A DNA stretch of 64,000 bases. Source: Proteobacteria bacterium SG_bin5 (GTDB taxonomy: Bacteria; Pseudomonadota; Alphaproteobacteria; Sphingomonadales; Sphingomonadaceae). How positions within the stretch are numbered: position 1 is the stretch's first letter; every line of letters begins with the position of its first letter. This document shows, in pieces, positions 17,650-26,256 of this stretch. The notes under the pieces are model-generated. The model did no database searches. It was not told where the DNA came from and saw nothing but the letters and a program-made list of their open reading frames with translations. The translations under genes were made by a program, and so were the position numbers. The stretch is from assembly GCA_002083475.1 (NCBI GenBank), contig LWDI01000060.1:36250-100249 (forward strand), read 5' to 3'.

Positions 17650-18453
17650 TTATTTTACCATATGACCGAGCGAGCTTTGGGTGACGATCGTCAGGCTCGG
17701 CGCGGCGTCGCCGCCCTTGGGCCAGATCCGCCGCGTTTCGCGCGCGCGCACGATCAGCCCGCGCTCGATCCGCTCCTCGCGCTTGAGCGCGACGCGGCCC
17801 TCGGCGCCGCCCGTGGCGAGCGGACCCTCGGCGCTGGTCGCGATCGTCAGCCCCTCGGCATCGCGCGTCACCCGCTCGCGCCCGTCGAGCGTGCCGGGGC
17901 CGTCGCGCGCGGGGAGGCGGACGTCGCGCGCGCCCTCGGGGCCAGCGTCGCGCCCCGCCGCGATCACGCTGCCGACCAGCGAGCCGAGCGTGCGGATTTG
18001 TTGCGCTTCGCTCGCCTGGCGCAGCCGCTCGATCAGCGCGGCGGCTTGCGCGGGGAGGGGGCCGGAGTCGGCGGGGCGGGCGAGCGCGTCGCAATAGGCG
18101 CGCCAATGCTCGGCGCGGTCGTCTACCGACGTCACCATGCCGCGCGCGTCGAGGTGCATCACCACGGTACGCCCGGCGAGCCCTTGCGTCCCGCGCAGGA
18201 AGAGCGCGGCGAGCGGCCCGCCCGCCGCGCGCGCGGGGCCGATCGTCACCGCCGCGCGATAGCCTTCGCCCTCGCGCGCGAAGACGATCTGGCGCTCGGC
18301 GACGAATTCGGTCTGCCCGCGCGCGGTGATCCGCTGTTCGCTCAGCCGGAGGAGATAAGTGACGCCCTCGGCCGGCGCGAAGGCACCGACCAGCAAGGGC
18401 GCGGCAAGCGCGAGCAGCGCGCGCTCAACCGGCGCGGCGCCGGCCATGCGCAT
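17650..18453 (-). CDS. Secreted protein of unknown function
   Basis: A 267-residue protein with an N-terminal hydrophobic stretch (VERALLALAAPLLVGAFAPA) likely acting as signal peptide or anchor. The rest alternates beta-type strands (VTYLLRLSEQRITARG, ALFLRGTQGLAGRTVVMHLDARGMVTSVDD) and an Ala/Arg-rich helical part, ending in a beta segment. I recognise no domain. It overlaps the 3' end of the heme A synthase gene by 29 bases on the same strand, so it is probably co-expressed with it. Confidence 0.65.
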   Translation of the reverse strand: MRMAGAAPVERALLALAAPLLVGAFAPAEGVTYLLRLSEQRITARGQTEFVAERQIVFAREGEGYRAAVTIGPARAAGGPLAALFLRGTQGLAGRTVVMHLDARGMVTSVDDRAEHWRAYCDALARPADSGPLPAQAAALIERLRQASEAQQIRTLGSLVGSVIAAGRDAGPEGARDVRLPARDGPGTLDGRERVTRDAEGLTIATSAEGPLATGGAEGRVALKREERIERGLIVRARETRRIWPKGGDAAPSLTIVTQSSLGHMVK

Positions 18454-19465
18454 GCGCCGCCCAAACGGTCGCCACCACCAACAGCGCGCCGACCAATTGA
18501 TGGAGCGCGGCGAGCCACAGGCTCACCCCGGTCATCACCACCGCGATCCCGAGCAGAATTTGCGTGCCGAACGCGCTATGCACCGCGATCGAGGCGGCAC
18601 GGTCGCCCGCGCGCCGCGCGCCGCGCGCGAGCAGCACCAGCCCCGCCACCGCGATCCAGGCCCACCAGCGATGGATGAAATGGACGAGGGAGGGGTCGTC
18701 GACCAGCAACGCGCCGATCGGTCGCGTGCCGAGCACTTCGCTCGGGAAGAAGCGGCCGTTCATCAGCGGCCAATCCGCCGCCGCGTGCCCCGCGCGCAGG
18801 CCCGCCATCAGCGCGCCGTAGAAAAGCTGCACGCCCAGCACCAGGATCGCGCTCGCACCCAGCCAGCTCAGCCGCGCGGGCTTAGCGAAGGGGGTTCGGG
18901 CGAGCGCGCGCAGATCGAGCGCGGTCCAGATGATCCCGCCGAGCGTGAACAGGGCGGTGAGCAAATGCGTCGCCAGCCACAGCGGCGCGACCTCGGTCCG
19001 CGCGCTCAGGCCCGATCGCACCATCAGCCAGCCGAACACGCCTTGCAGCCCGCCCAGCGCGAGCAGCGCGACGAGCCGCCAGCCATAGCCCGCGGGGATC
19101 CGGCGGCGCGCGGCGAACCACAGCAAGGGCAGCGCGAAGGCCATGCCGATCACCCGCCCGAGCAGCCGGTGAACATATTCCCAGAAATAGATCGTCTTGA
19201 ACCCGGCGAGGGTCATGTCCGGGTTGAGTTCGCGGAACTGCGGGATGCGCTGATATTTGGCGAATTCGGCGGCCCAGGCGGCGTCGCTCAGCGGCGGCAG
19301 CGTTCCCGTCACCGGCTTCCACTCGGTGATCGACAGCCCCGATTCGGTGAGCCGCGTGATCCCGCCGACCGCGACCATGATCACGATCAGCGCGGCGACA
19401 CCATATAGCCACCACATCAGCGCGCCGGGCCGCGCGCGGAGCCGGACAGGTGAATCCATCAACAT
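18425..19465 (-). CDS. ctaA: Heme A synthase, COX15/CtaA family
   Basis: A 346-residue integral membrane protein with about eight transmembrane segments. Conserved histidine-containing motifs are GGITRLTESGLSITEWKPVTG, FKTIYFWEYVHRLLGR, WLATHLLTALFTLG, VHFIHRWWAW and ALHQLVGALL. It oxidises heme O to heme A for aa3-type cytochrome c oxidase in the inner membrane. The start ATG at 19465 is followed at residue 3 by another ATG. Presence of this gene implies an aa3-type oxidase in the organism, although none is in the window. Confidence 0.95.
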   Translation of the reverse strand: MLMDSPVRLRARPGALMWWLYGVAALIVIMVAVGGITRLTESGLSITEWKPVTGTLPPLSDAAWAAEFAKYQRIPQFRELNPDMTLAGFKTIYFWEYVHRLLGRVIGMAFALPLLWFAARRRIPAGYGWRLVALLALGGLQGVFGWLMVRSGLSARTEVAPLWLATHLLTALFTLGGIIWTALDLRALARTPFAKPARLSWLGASAILVLGVQLFYGALMAGLRAGHAAADWPLMNGRFFPSEVLGTRPIGALLVDDPSLVHFIHRWWAWIAVAGLVLLARGARRAGDRAASIAVHSAFGTQILLGIAVVMTGVSLWLAALHQLVGALLVVATVWAAHAHGRRRAG

Positions 19466-19619
19466 GGCGGGGCTTTAGCGCGCCTCGGCGCCGTCGTCAC
19501 GTCACCCGCCGCACGCAGCGGTCGAAATCGGTAAGGTTGGGGGATCGGCGTCACCATCTCGAAGGCCATAGGGTCGGCGGATGCTTGCGGCGCGCGCGCG
19601 GCGGCGATAGCCTGGCAAT

Positions 19620-20078
19620 ATGCCAATGCACGATCATCACGAGCCCCAAGGCGCCGCCTTGCGCGCGGCGGCGCAGGCGACGCTCGAGCGATCGGGCGAG
19701 CAATGGACGGTGATGCGCGCGAGCGTGTTCGAGGCGCTGCAAGGCTTCGATCGCCCCGCCTCCGCCTATGACATCGCCGACGCCGTTTCCCAGCGCGAGG
19801 GGCGGCGGGTGGCGGCGAACAGCGTCTATCGCATCCTCGATCTGTTCGTCGGCGCCAATCTCGCGCGGCGGGTGGAGAGCGCCAACGCCTATGTCGCCAA
19901 CACCCATCCCGGCTGTTTGCACGATTGCATCTTCTTGGTCTGCGACGTCTGCGGGCGCACCCAGCATCTCGATGACGACGCGCTGACGAGCGGCGTGCGC
20001 GCGGCGGCGGCGCGCGCGGGTTTCACCGCCGAACGCCCGGTGATCGAAGTGCGCGGGCGCTGCGCCACCTGCGGCTGA
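19620..20078 (+). CDS. Fur-family regulator, Zur-like
   Basis: A 152-residue metal-dependent repressor. The winged helix includes SAYDIADAVSQREGRRVAANSVYRILDLFV. The metal region HPGCLHDCIFLVCDVCGRTQH and the C-terminal CATCG supply the two CxxC pairs of a structural zinc site. The HxxCxHD pattern and overall length favour Zur (zinc uptake control) over Fur or PerR, but this needs comparison. The 154-base gap upstream, shared with divergent ctaA, holds no clear binding site. The tlyA gene follows after 4 bases. Confidence 0.88.
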   Translation: MPMHDHHEPQGAALRAAAQATLERSGEQWTVMRASVFEALQGFDRPASAYDIADAVSQREGRRVAANSVYRILDLFVGANLARRVESANAYVANTHPGCLHDCIFLVCDVCGRTQHLDDDALTSGVRAAAARAGFTAERPVIEVRGRCATCG

Positions 20079-20082
20079 GGCC

Positions 20083-20817
20083 TTGGCCAAACGCCGGCTC
20101 GACCAATTGCTCGTCGATCGCGGCCTGGTGGAAAGCCGCGCGCGCGCGCAGGCGCTGGTGATGGCGGGGCTGGTCTTTTCGGGCGAGCGCAAGCTCGACA
20201 AGCCCGGGCAGCAGCTCGCCGAGGACGCCCCGCTCGACGTGCGCGGGCGCGATCACCCCTGGGTGTCGCGCGGCGGGATCAAGCTCGCGCACGGCCTCGA
20301 TCATTTCGCCTGGGGCGTCGAGGGCGCGGTCGCGATCGACGTCGGCAGCTCGACCGGGGGCTTTACCGACGTGCTCCTCACGCGCGGCGCGGCGCGCGTC
20401 TATGCGGTCGACAGCGGCACCAATCAGCTCGCCTGGAAATTGCGCCAAGACCCGCGCGTGATCGTTCATGAACAAACCAGCGCGCGGCTGCTGACGGCGG
20501 CGCATATCCCCGAGCCCGTCGATCTGATCGTGTGCGACGCGAGCTTCATCGCGCTCGCCAAGGTGCTCGAGCGCCCGCTCGCCTTCGCCAAGCCCGCCGC
20601 GCGCGCGCTCGTGCTGGTGAAGCCGCAGTTCGAGGCGGGGCGCGCCGAAATCGGCAAGGGCGGGGTGGTGCGCGATCCGGCGGTTCACGCGCGCGTCTGC
20701 GCCGAGGTCGCCGCCTGGTTCACCGCGCGCGGCTGGCGGGTGCTGGGCACCACGCCGAGCCCGATCACCGGCCCCGAGGGCAATGTGGAATTTCTGCTCG
20801 CCGCCCAAATCGGTTGA
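20083..20817 (+). CDS. tlyA: TlyA-family rRNA 2'-O-methyltransferase
   Basis: A 244-residue protein with an N-terminal S4 RNA-binding domain (KRRLDQLLVDRGLVESRARAQALVMAG) and a Rossmann-type methyltransferase domain starting with AIDVGSSTGGFTDVLL near residue 82, the SAM-binding loop. TlyA proteins methylate cytidines in 16S and/or 23S rRNA. The start is TTG at 20083 after GAGG; no ATG is available at the expected N-terminus. Confidence 0.92.
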   Translation: MAKRRLDQLLVDRGLVESRARAQALVMAGLVFSGERKLDKPGQQLAEDAPLDVRGRDHPWVSRGGIKLAHGLDHFAWGVEGAVAIDVGSSTGGFTDVLLTRGAARVYAVDSGTNQLAWKLRQDPRVIVHEQTSARLLTAAHIPEPVDLIVCDASFIALAKVLERPLAFAKPAARALVLVKPQFEAGRAEIGKGGVVRDPAVHARVCAEVAAWFTARGWRVLGTTPSPITGPEGNVEFLLAAQIG

Positions 20818-20899
20818 CCCGTTGTCGACCCATTATGAAGCCTTCACGACTCCCCGCATTTATACTAGGGGGCCGCGGGCGGAGTGAGGGGAAGGGCCG

Positions 20900-21454
20900 G
20901 TGCGCGAAGTCGCCTCCAAGGGGCAATTATGGCAGGGATTCGCGCGGGTGGCGCTGGTCACCGTGCCGCTCGTTTTGCTGCTCGGCTTCGCCGCCGCGCG
21001 GCTGGTGCCGACGGGCAGCGACAATCCCTGGTATCGAGCCCTGGTGAAGCCCGCGATCACGCCGCCCGATTGGGCCTTCCCCGTCGCCTGGACGACGCTT
21101 TACGCGCTGATGGGCCTGGCGCTCGCGCTGATCGTCCACGCGCGCGGCGCCAAGGGGCGGGGGCTCGCGATCGCGCTGTTCGCGGCGCAGCTCGCGGTCA
21201 ATCTCGCCTGGTCGCCGATCTTTTTCGGCGCGCATCTCGTTTTCTGGGCGCTGGTGACGATCGCGCTGATGTTCGCGCTCGCGCTCGCCGCGACCATTGT
21301 CTTCGCGCGGATCCGCGCGCTCGCGGCGCTGCTGATGCTGCCTTATCTCGCCTGGATCGGCTTCGCCGGGCTGTTGACCTATCAGATCGATCGGCTCAAT
21401 CCCCATGCCGAGGCGCTTGTCGCGCCGGGCGCCAGTGCCCAAATAGGGCTGTGA
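20900..21454 (+). CDS. tspO: TspO/MBR family membrane protein
   Basis: A 184-residue protein with five predicted transmembrane helices. Motifs typical of TspO are NPWYRALVKPAITPPDWAFPVAWTTLYALMG and AVNLAWSPIFFGAH. TspO binds porphyrins and related ligands in the outer or inner membrane and modulates tetrapyrrole and stress responses. The GTG at 20900 is the likely start since no ATG precedes the first helix. The extra N-terminal 15 residues are polar. Confidence 0.92.
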   Translation: MREVASKGQLWQGFARVALVTVPLVLLLGFAAARLVPTGSDNPWYRALVKPAITPPDWAFPVAWTTLYALMGLALALIVHARGAKGRGLAIALFAAQLAVNLAWSPIFFGAHLVFWALVTIALMFALALAATIVFARIRALAALLMLPYLAWIGFAGLLTYQIDRLNPHAEALVAPGASAQIGL

Positions 21455-21464
21455 AGGGAAGTTC

Positions 21465-21728
21465 ATGCAAAGCGAAAACCGGCTGTTCGACGATCTCGCC
21501 AAGCTGCTCAACGGCGCCGCCGGCACGCTCGCCGGCATGGGCCGCGAAGCCGAGGCGAGCATGCGCGCGCGCACCAAGGAATGGCTCGGCGGGCTCGATT
21601 TCGTGGCGCGCGACGAGTTCGAGGCGGTGAAGGCGATGGCCGCCGCCGCGCGCGACGAGGCCGAAGCGCTGCGCGCCCGGCTCGACGCGCTCGAGGCCGC
21701 CCAGCGCGCGCCCGGCGGCGACGCCTGA
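21465..21728 (+). CDS. UbiK/BMFP-family accessory protein
   Basis: An 87-residue protein with MQSENRLFDDLAKLLNGAAGTLAGM at the N-terminus and a C-terminal coiled coil (FEAVKAMAAAARDEAEALRARLDALEA), the layout of the UbiK (YqiC/BMFP) family. UbiK helps late ubiquinone synthesis; the Brucella homologue has membrane fusion activity in vitro. It lies 10 bases after tspO and is preceded by a good AAGGGAAGTTC site. Confidence 0.88.
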   Translation: MQSENRLFDDLAKLLNGAAGTLAGMGREAEASMRARTKEWLGGLDFVARDEFEAVKAMAAAARDEAEALRARLDALEAAQRAPGGDA

Positions 21729-21840
21729 GGCGCGCGGTCGATTGTCCACAATTTTGTGCGCCGCATCGCGGCGGCGCTCTTGTGCGCGCCCGCGTTGCTT
21801 GGCACGCCCAAGGCGAGCGCCAGGGCGAGGATGAGTGACG

Positions 21841-22344
21841 ATGCTCCACGAACAAGATGACGAGCGCGACGACGCCGCCCCGATCGACATGCTCGAAAAT
21901 TATTACGCCGCGCATGGCTGGAATTACGAGCGGCACGATGACGAGATCATCGCCCAAGTCAAAGGCAGCTGGACCGAATATGAGCTGCGCGCGCTGTGGC
22001 GCGAGGATGATGGCGTGCTGCAATTCCTCGCTTTCCCCGATATTCGGGTGACCGAGGAACGCCGCGCGAGTGTTTATGAAGCGATCGGGCTGGTGAACGA
22101 GCAGCTGTGGCTCGGCCATTTCGAGCTTTGGTCGTCGAGCGGCATCTTGCTCTACCGCCACGCCGCGCTGCTCGACGCGAGCGAGGGCGGCACGCTCGCG
22201 CTCGATCAAGCGGAGATGATCGTCGAATCGGCGATCGACGAGTGCGAGCGCTTCTATCCCGTGTTCCAATTCGTGCTGTGGGGCGGCAAGACCCCGCGCG
22301 AAGCGCTCGACGCCTCGCTCACCGAGACCCAGGGCGAGGCGTGA
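21841..22344 (+). CDS. YbjN domain-containing protein
   Basis: A 167-residue acidic protein. The pattern MLENYYAAHGWNYERHDDEIIAQVKGSWTEYELRALWREDDGVLQFLAFPD and the later ESAIDECERFYPVFQFVLWGGKTPREAL fit the bacterial YbjN sensory-transduction-regulator family, whose fold resembles type III secretion chaperones. Precise function is unknown. The proC start codon overlaps its stop, so the pair is translationally coupled. The 112 bases before the start hold no feature I recognise. Confidence 0.88.
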   Translation: MLHEQDDERDDAAPIDMLENYYAAHGWNYERHDDEIIAQVKGSWTEYELRALWREDDGVLQFLAFPDIRVTEERRASVYEAIGLVNEQLWLGHFELWSSSGILLYRHAALLDASEGGTLALDQAEMIVESAIDECERFYPVFQFVLWGGKTPREALDASLTETQGEA

Positions 22345-23171
22345 TCCGCCGGCTGTGGCTGATCGGCTGCGGCGCGATGGCGGGGGCGATGCTCCGCCGC
22401 TGGATCGAAAGCGAAACGCTCGCGCCGGGCGATGTGTTCGTCGTCAATCGCGGCGACCGCGCGCTGCCTGCGGGCGTGGCGCAGGGGCGGGCGTGTCCGC
22501 CAGGGCCGCTGCCCGACGCGGTGCTGCTGGGGGTGAAGCCGCAACAATTGGATGAAGCGGCGCGCGCCCATGCCGGGGCGCTGAGCGGCGCGCCGCTGCT
22601 GATCTCGATCCTGGCCGGGGTGCGGTGCGAGGCGATCGCGGCGCGCTTTGCAGCGGGCGCGGTGGTGCGCGCGATGCCCAATCTGCCGGTCGCGATCGGC
22701 AAGGGCGTGGTCGCGCTGGAGGCGCCCGATGCCTCGATCGAGGCGCGCGCGGCGGCCGAGGCGCTGATGCGCCCGCTCGGCCTGGTCGAATGGGTCGAGC
22801 GTTTCGATCTGGTGACCGCGCTGGCGGGCTCTGGCCCGGCGTTTCTCTATCGCTTCATCGACGCGCTGGCGGTGGCGGGCGCCCGGCTGGGCCTACCCGA
22901 GGCGCAAGCCGCGCGCCTGGCGCTCGCGACCGTGGAGGGCGCGGCGGCGCTGGCGGCGGCGGCGGATGTGGGGCCGGGCGCGCTGGCGGATCGGGTGGCG
23001 AGCCCGGGCGGCTCGACGCGCAAGGGGCTCGACGTGCTCGACGAGGACGAGGCGTTGGTGCGGCTGCTGGAGCAGACGCTGGCGGCGAGCGAGGCTAGGA
23101 ATAGGGAGATGGGGGTGGGGGTGTTTCGGTACACGCCCAGCCTAGAGGGAAATGATGATGGCGAAACCTAG
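22341..23171 (+). CDS. proC: Pyrroline-5-carboxylate reductase
   Basis: A 276-residue NAD(P)H-dependent reductase for the last step of proline synthesis. The N-terminal Rossmann motif is LIGCGAMAGAMLRRW, and the C-terminal dimer domain carries AGSGPAFLYRFIDAL and RVASPGGSTRKGLDVL, all classic ProC. The GTG start overlaps the YbjN stop. The last 10-14 residues (about RYTPSLEGNDDGET) look like read-through into the start of the restriction-modification island; the native end was probably just after EARNREMG. Confidence 0.93.
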   Translation: MIRRLWLIGCGAMAGAMLRRWIESETLAPGDVFVVNRGDRALPAGVAQGRACPPGPLPDAVLLGVKPQQLDEAARAHAGALSGAPLLISILAGVRCEAIAARFAAGAVVRAMPNLPVAIGKGVVALEAPDASIEARAAAEALMRPLGLVEWVERFDLVTALAGSGPAFLYRFIDALAVAGARLGLPEAQAARLALATVEGAAALAAAADVGPGALADRVASPGGSTRKGLDVLDEDEALVRLLEQTLAASEARNREMGVGVFRYTPSLEGNDDGET

Positions 23172-23979
23172 TGACGGCAAGAACGACATACCTGCCCGCC
23201 GAGGCCCGCTATCATCCAATTCGATCCGAGACGAACTTATGTCGGCCGGCGACCGCTCGGTCATGACGACGGCAGCGGAGAAGAAGAACTACGCCGAGGC
23301 TCTGTCACGCGCCTTGGCATTGCGCTTCGCCAACGCCCTCCGTCCACAATTTCCGGGAATATTGCCGGACGCGCAAGGCAAGGGACAGGAGTCTCGCGCA
23401 CGCACGGCAAAAGGCGTGAAGAAGCTCGACGTCAATTATTCGACCTCCGAGTTGGGGTTAGGCCTGGGCGTATCGATCAAGACGATCAACTTCCGCGATG
23501 CGAAATCCGGACGATACACGAAGAATTATACTCGTGCCGATGGTGAACTGCGCGCCGAAGCTTCCGACTATCATGTTCGCCAGCCTTACGCGGTGATGGT
23601 CGCGGTCGTCTTCATTCCGCTCGATGCTTGTTACGATGCGAAGAAGGACCCTTCGAGTTTTGGGCAGGCGGTCAAAATCTTCAGATTTCGCGGTGGTCGC
23701 GAAGATCCAGACGCCGACCCGAACCTGTTCGAAGCCGTCTTCATCGGGCTGTACGACACGGACCCCGAACGGTTCGGCGAAACGATCTTCTTCGATGTCC
23801 GCCATGCACCACCAAAAGCCGGTCGGCCCCAGGAGTCGTTGAGTTTCGCCGAACTCGTCGACGCAATTCGACGGATTTACGATCAGCGCAACAGCCCTGT
23901 GTTCGAATGGGCGGACGCCTCGACCGAAGTGCTCGCCGCGCCGGTCATCGATCCGGACGACGAGGAAGACGAAAACTGA
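23158..23979 (+). CDS. Putative restriction endonuclease of the RM island
   Basis: A 273-residue protein I cannot name with certainty. It lies tail-to-tail with vsr and a C5 methyltransferase gene and has lower GC than neighbours, as restriction genes often do. The segment KKLDVNYSTSELGLGLGVSI followed by KT can be read as a PD-(D/E)XK-type site with an S-x-K variant (Asp, then SIK about 17 residues on). Further on come YHVRQPYAVMVAVVFIPLDA, of a style seen in type II endonucleases, and an acidic C-terminus. Of three consecutive ATGs (23152, 23155, 23158) the last has the best spacing from AGAGGGA. It overlaps the 3' end of proC. Confidence 0.55.
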   Translation: MAKPSDGKNDIPARRGPLSSNSIRDELMSAGDRSVMTTAAEKKNYAEALSRALALRFANALRPQFPGILPDAQGKGQESRARTAKGVKKLDVNYSTSELGLGLGVSIKTINFRDAKSGRYTKNYTRADGELRAEASDYHVRQPYAVMVAVVFIPLDACYDAKKDPSSFGQAVKIFRFRGGREDPDADPNLFEAVFIGLYDTDPERFGETIFFDVRHAPPKAGRPQESLSFAELVDAIRRIYDQRNSPVFEWADASTEVLAAPVIDPDDEEDEN

Positions 23980-24382
23980 GCTCGTCCTGATCGGCGACGC
24001 TCGTCAATTCCGCCAAACGACACTCCCATATTACGTAAACGTCGAAGCCGAGCTTGCGCAGCGCCTCCTCCTTTCGGGCGTCACGGGCGACGTTGGTTGC
24101 GATCTTTTCCGCCCAAAACGCTACGTTGCGTTTGGGTAAGCGCGACTTCGGGCAGCCTTCGTGGCCATGCCAAAAGCAGCCATGGACGAAAATCGCCCAT
24201 TTGCGGCGCGTGTTCGAGAGATCGGGTCGGCCCGGCAGCTTCGCCGAGTGCGTTACGAAGCGATGGCCCGCGCGCCACATCCATCGCCGCAGGAGCAGCT
24301 CCGGCGCGGTGTCGCGCTGCCGGACCCGCTTCATCCGACGCCGCGTCTCCTCGTCCGACGCCGGCGGTGAGGATGTACTCAT
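23945..24382 (-). CDS. vsr: Vsr, very short patch repair endonuclease
   Basis: A 145-residue Vsr. The family signatures are complete: TAPELLLRRWMWRAGHRFVTH, LPGRPDLSNTRRKWAIFVHG, then CFWHGHEGC with the zinc ligands, FWAEKIATNVARD, and VYVIWEC near the end. It nicks at T:G mismatches created by deamination of 5-methylcytosine and so protects sites modified by the adjacent methyltransferase. Start and methyltransferase stop overlap as ATGA. The 3' end overlaps the convergent putative endonuclease gene by 35 bases. Confidence 0.95.
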   Translation of the reverse strand: MSTSSPPASDEETRRRMKRVRQRDTAPELLLRRWMWRAGHRFVTHSAKLPGRPDLSNTRRKWAIFVHGCFWHGHEGCPKSRLPKRNVAFWAEKIATNVARDARKEEALRKLGFDVYVIWECRLAELTSVADQDELSFRLPRRPDR

Positions 24383-25608
24383 GCCGCGTCGGGGAGCGGC
24401 TCCGAGGTCGGCGCGCCGATCGTGGCGCCTTCCATCCGCGCCAAATGCAGACCGATCGCATGCACGAATCCCGGCTTGAAACGGAGTGAACTCGCGAGGA
24501 TCCGCTTGTGGAAGCCTTGAGTCGCCCGCAACGAAAGCGGCTGACCCGGAAAACGAAGAAACGTCTCGAGCGGCGCAGACGGACGGACCACCGGCCACGA
24601 GCCGAGCGGCACCCGATACCGCTTCGTGCCGTCGAACCAAGCGGCGGCGGGCCAGGGTTCGTCCGCCGCGAGTGCGTCACCCGGTTCGAGCGTGACCGGC
24701 TTGCGCGTCGCGAGCCGCTCGCCGATCCATTGGGCGACCTCGACGCTGATCGCATTGCCGACCAGCAGCCACCGGCGCCGCTGTTTGAAGCTGCCGCCAC
24801 CGACCGCGTCGCAGCGATCTTCGAGATCGGTCCAGCCGATCGGAAACCCCTGTAGCCGCTCGCAATCGCGGACGTCCGGCGTGATCACGCGGCCGTCCTT
24901 CAGCAAGATCGCCGGCGGAGAGGGAATCGATACCGTCGAACCGCCCTTTAGCGTCGGCACGCAATTTTCGCCCCAGCCGATGCCGGTCTTGCCTTCGGTC
25001 CAGTAGAAACCATGCGCCGCCTCGTGGAGCGCGAAGCTGCGCTGATCGGGTATTTCGTCGCCGTGGAACAGCACCTCGCGTGGGTCGCCTTCCAGTGTCG
25101 CGAACAAGAAGAGGCGGAGCCTGCGCTGCGGTAGGCCGAAGGCGCGCGCATCGATCGTGCGATAGGCCCAGCGATAGCCCAGCGCCTCGAGCGCCGTGAC
25201 CACGTGCCGCATATAGGCGCCCCTGTGAAGCTGGCGCCAATTTGGGACGTTTTCGAGCAGCAAATTGGCGAAACGCCGCCGTTCGAGCAGCGCGAGCGTA
25301 TCGATGATGAGACTGGATCGTCCGCCTTCGAAGCCTCTCGTCGTACCGGCTTGGCTGAAATCGGTGCAGGGAAAACCGGCGGTCAAAAGATCGGATTCGG
25401 GCGAGATCGTCGCCAGCAGTTCGTCGGTCCTTCGAACGTCGCGTGTGACGGGGACATCGGGAAATCGCGCGCGCAGCACCGACACCGCCTCCGGGTCGCA
25501 TTCGCAAAAGAGGCTGGCGCGGTGGCCGGCTCGGCCGAGCCCTAGCTCGAGGCCGCCGATGCCGCCGAAGAGGGCGGTGATGTCATGCGATGTTCCCGCT
25601 TTGGTCAT
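24379..25608 (-). CDS. DNA (cytosine-5) methyltransferase
   Basis: A 409-residue type II C5 methyltransferase. Motif I is ALFGGIGGLELGLGRAG, motif IV is GFPCTDFSQAG with the catalytic cysteine (about residue 80), motif VI is LLENVPN, motif VIII is LPQRRLRLFL and motif X is GNAISVEVAQWIGERL. A region of about 100 residues after motif X (GDALAADEPWPAAAWFDGTKRYRVP and on) is longer than in minimal members. The recognition site cannot be inferred. The ATG at 25608 follows AAGAAGGCAG. With vsr and the putative endonuclease it forms an RM island. Confidence 0.93.
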   Translation of the reverse strand: MTKAGTSHDITALFGGIGGLELGLGRAGHRASLFCECDPEAVSVLRARFPDVPVTRDVRRTDELLATISPESDLLTAGFPCTDFSQAGTTRGFEGGRSSLIIDTLALLERRRFANLLLENVPNWRQLHRGAYMRHVVTALEALGYRWAYRTIDARAFGLPQRRLRLFLFATLEGDPREVLFHGDEIPDQRSFALHEAAHGFYWTEGKTGIGWGENCVPTLKGGSTVSIPSPPAILLKDGRVITPDVRDCERLQGFPIGWTDLEDRCDAVGGGSFKQRRRWLLVGNAISVEVAQWIGERLATRKPVTLEPGDALAADEPWPAAAWFDGTKRYRVPLGSWPVVRPSAPLETFLRFPGQPLSLRATQGFHKRILASSLRFKPGFVHAIGLHLARMEGATIGAPTSEPLPDAA

Positions 25609-25717
25609 GCTGCCTTCTTGCCATGAAATCAGGGCGAACTCGAGCCCCTTTTTGCACGGGTCGAGGATTTTGGGACGATCGATGACTATCGGCGTTAGCG
25701 AGCAAGCGCCGCCCCCC

Positions 25718-26209
25718 TCACCCCAACCCCGCCAACAACCGCCGTTCCTCCCCCGGCACCAGTTCCTCGAGCACCGCCCAGAACCCGCCGACCGCGCCCT
25801 GGCCCGCCGCCGCATAGGCCGCGGCGAGCTTCGCGCGGACCAAGTCGAACAGCTCGGCCTCGAGCGCGCGCCCGGCCTCGGTCAGGTGCAGGCGGCGTTC
25901 GCGGCGGTCGCGGGGGCCGGGGCGGGCCTCGATCAGGCCCCGCGCCACGAGCTCGCCCTGCACCCGGCCGAAGGATTGCTTGGTCACCCCCAACAGCCCC
26001 AGCAATTGGGTGACCGTCGCATCGGGCGCGCGGGCGATGAAATAGAGCGCGCGGGCGTGGGCGCGGCCGAGGCCCAGCTCGGCGAGCCGCGCGTCGGCCG
26101 CGCGCAGCAGCGCGGCGTGGCCGAAGGCGAGCAGCTCGATCCCGCGCCGCAGCTCGGCCTCGCGCAGGAACAGGGCGGATGCGGCCGGGTGCGCCATGTT
26201 GCCGAGCAT
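25718..26209 (-). CDS. MarR-family regulator
   Basis: A 163-residue winged-helix protein. The DNA-binding part (VTQLLGLLGVTKQSFGRVQGELVARGLIEARPGPRDRRERRLHLTEAGRALEAEL) has the MarR wing with DxRxRR. Its ligand and targets are unknown. It is divergent from ilvE (48-base gap), which may be a target. An alternative start ATG lies at 26197. Confidence 0.88.
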   Translation of the reverse strand: MLGNMAHPAASALFLREAELRRGIELLAFGHAALLRAADARLAELGLGRAHARALYFIARAPDATVTQLLGLLGVTKQSFGRVQGELVARGLIEARPGPRDRRERRLHLTEAGRALEAELFDLVRAKLAAAYAAAGQGAVGGFWAVLEELVPGEERRLLAGLG

Positions 26210-26256
26210 GGCGGCTTTGCCTAAGGGGTCAAGGCGTTCTCGAACAAGGATGTGGC

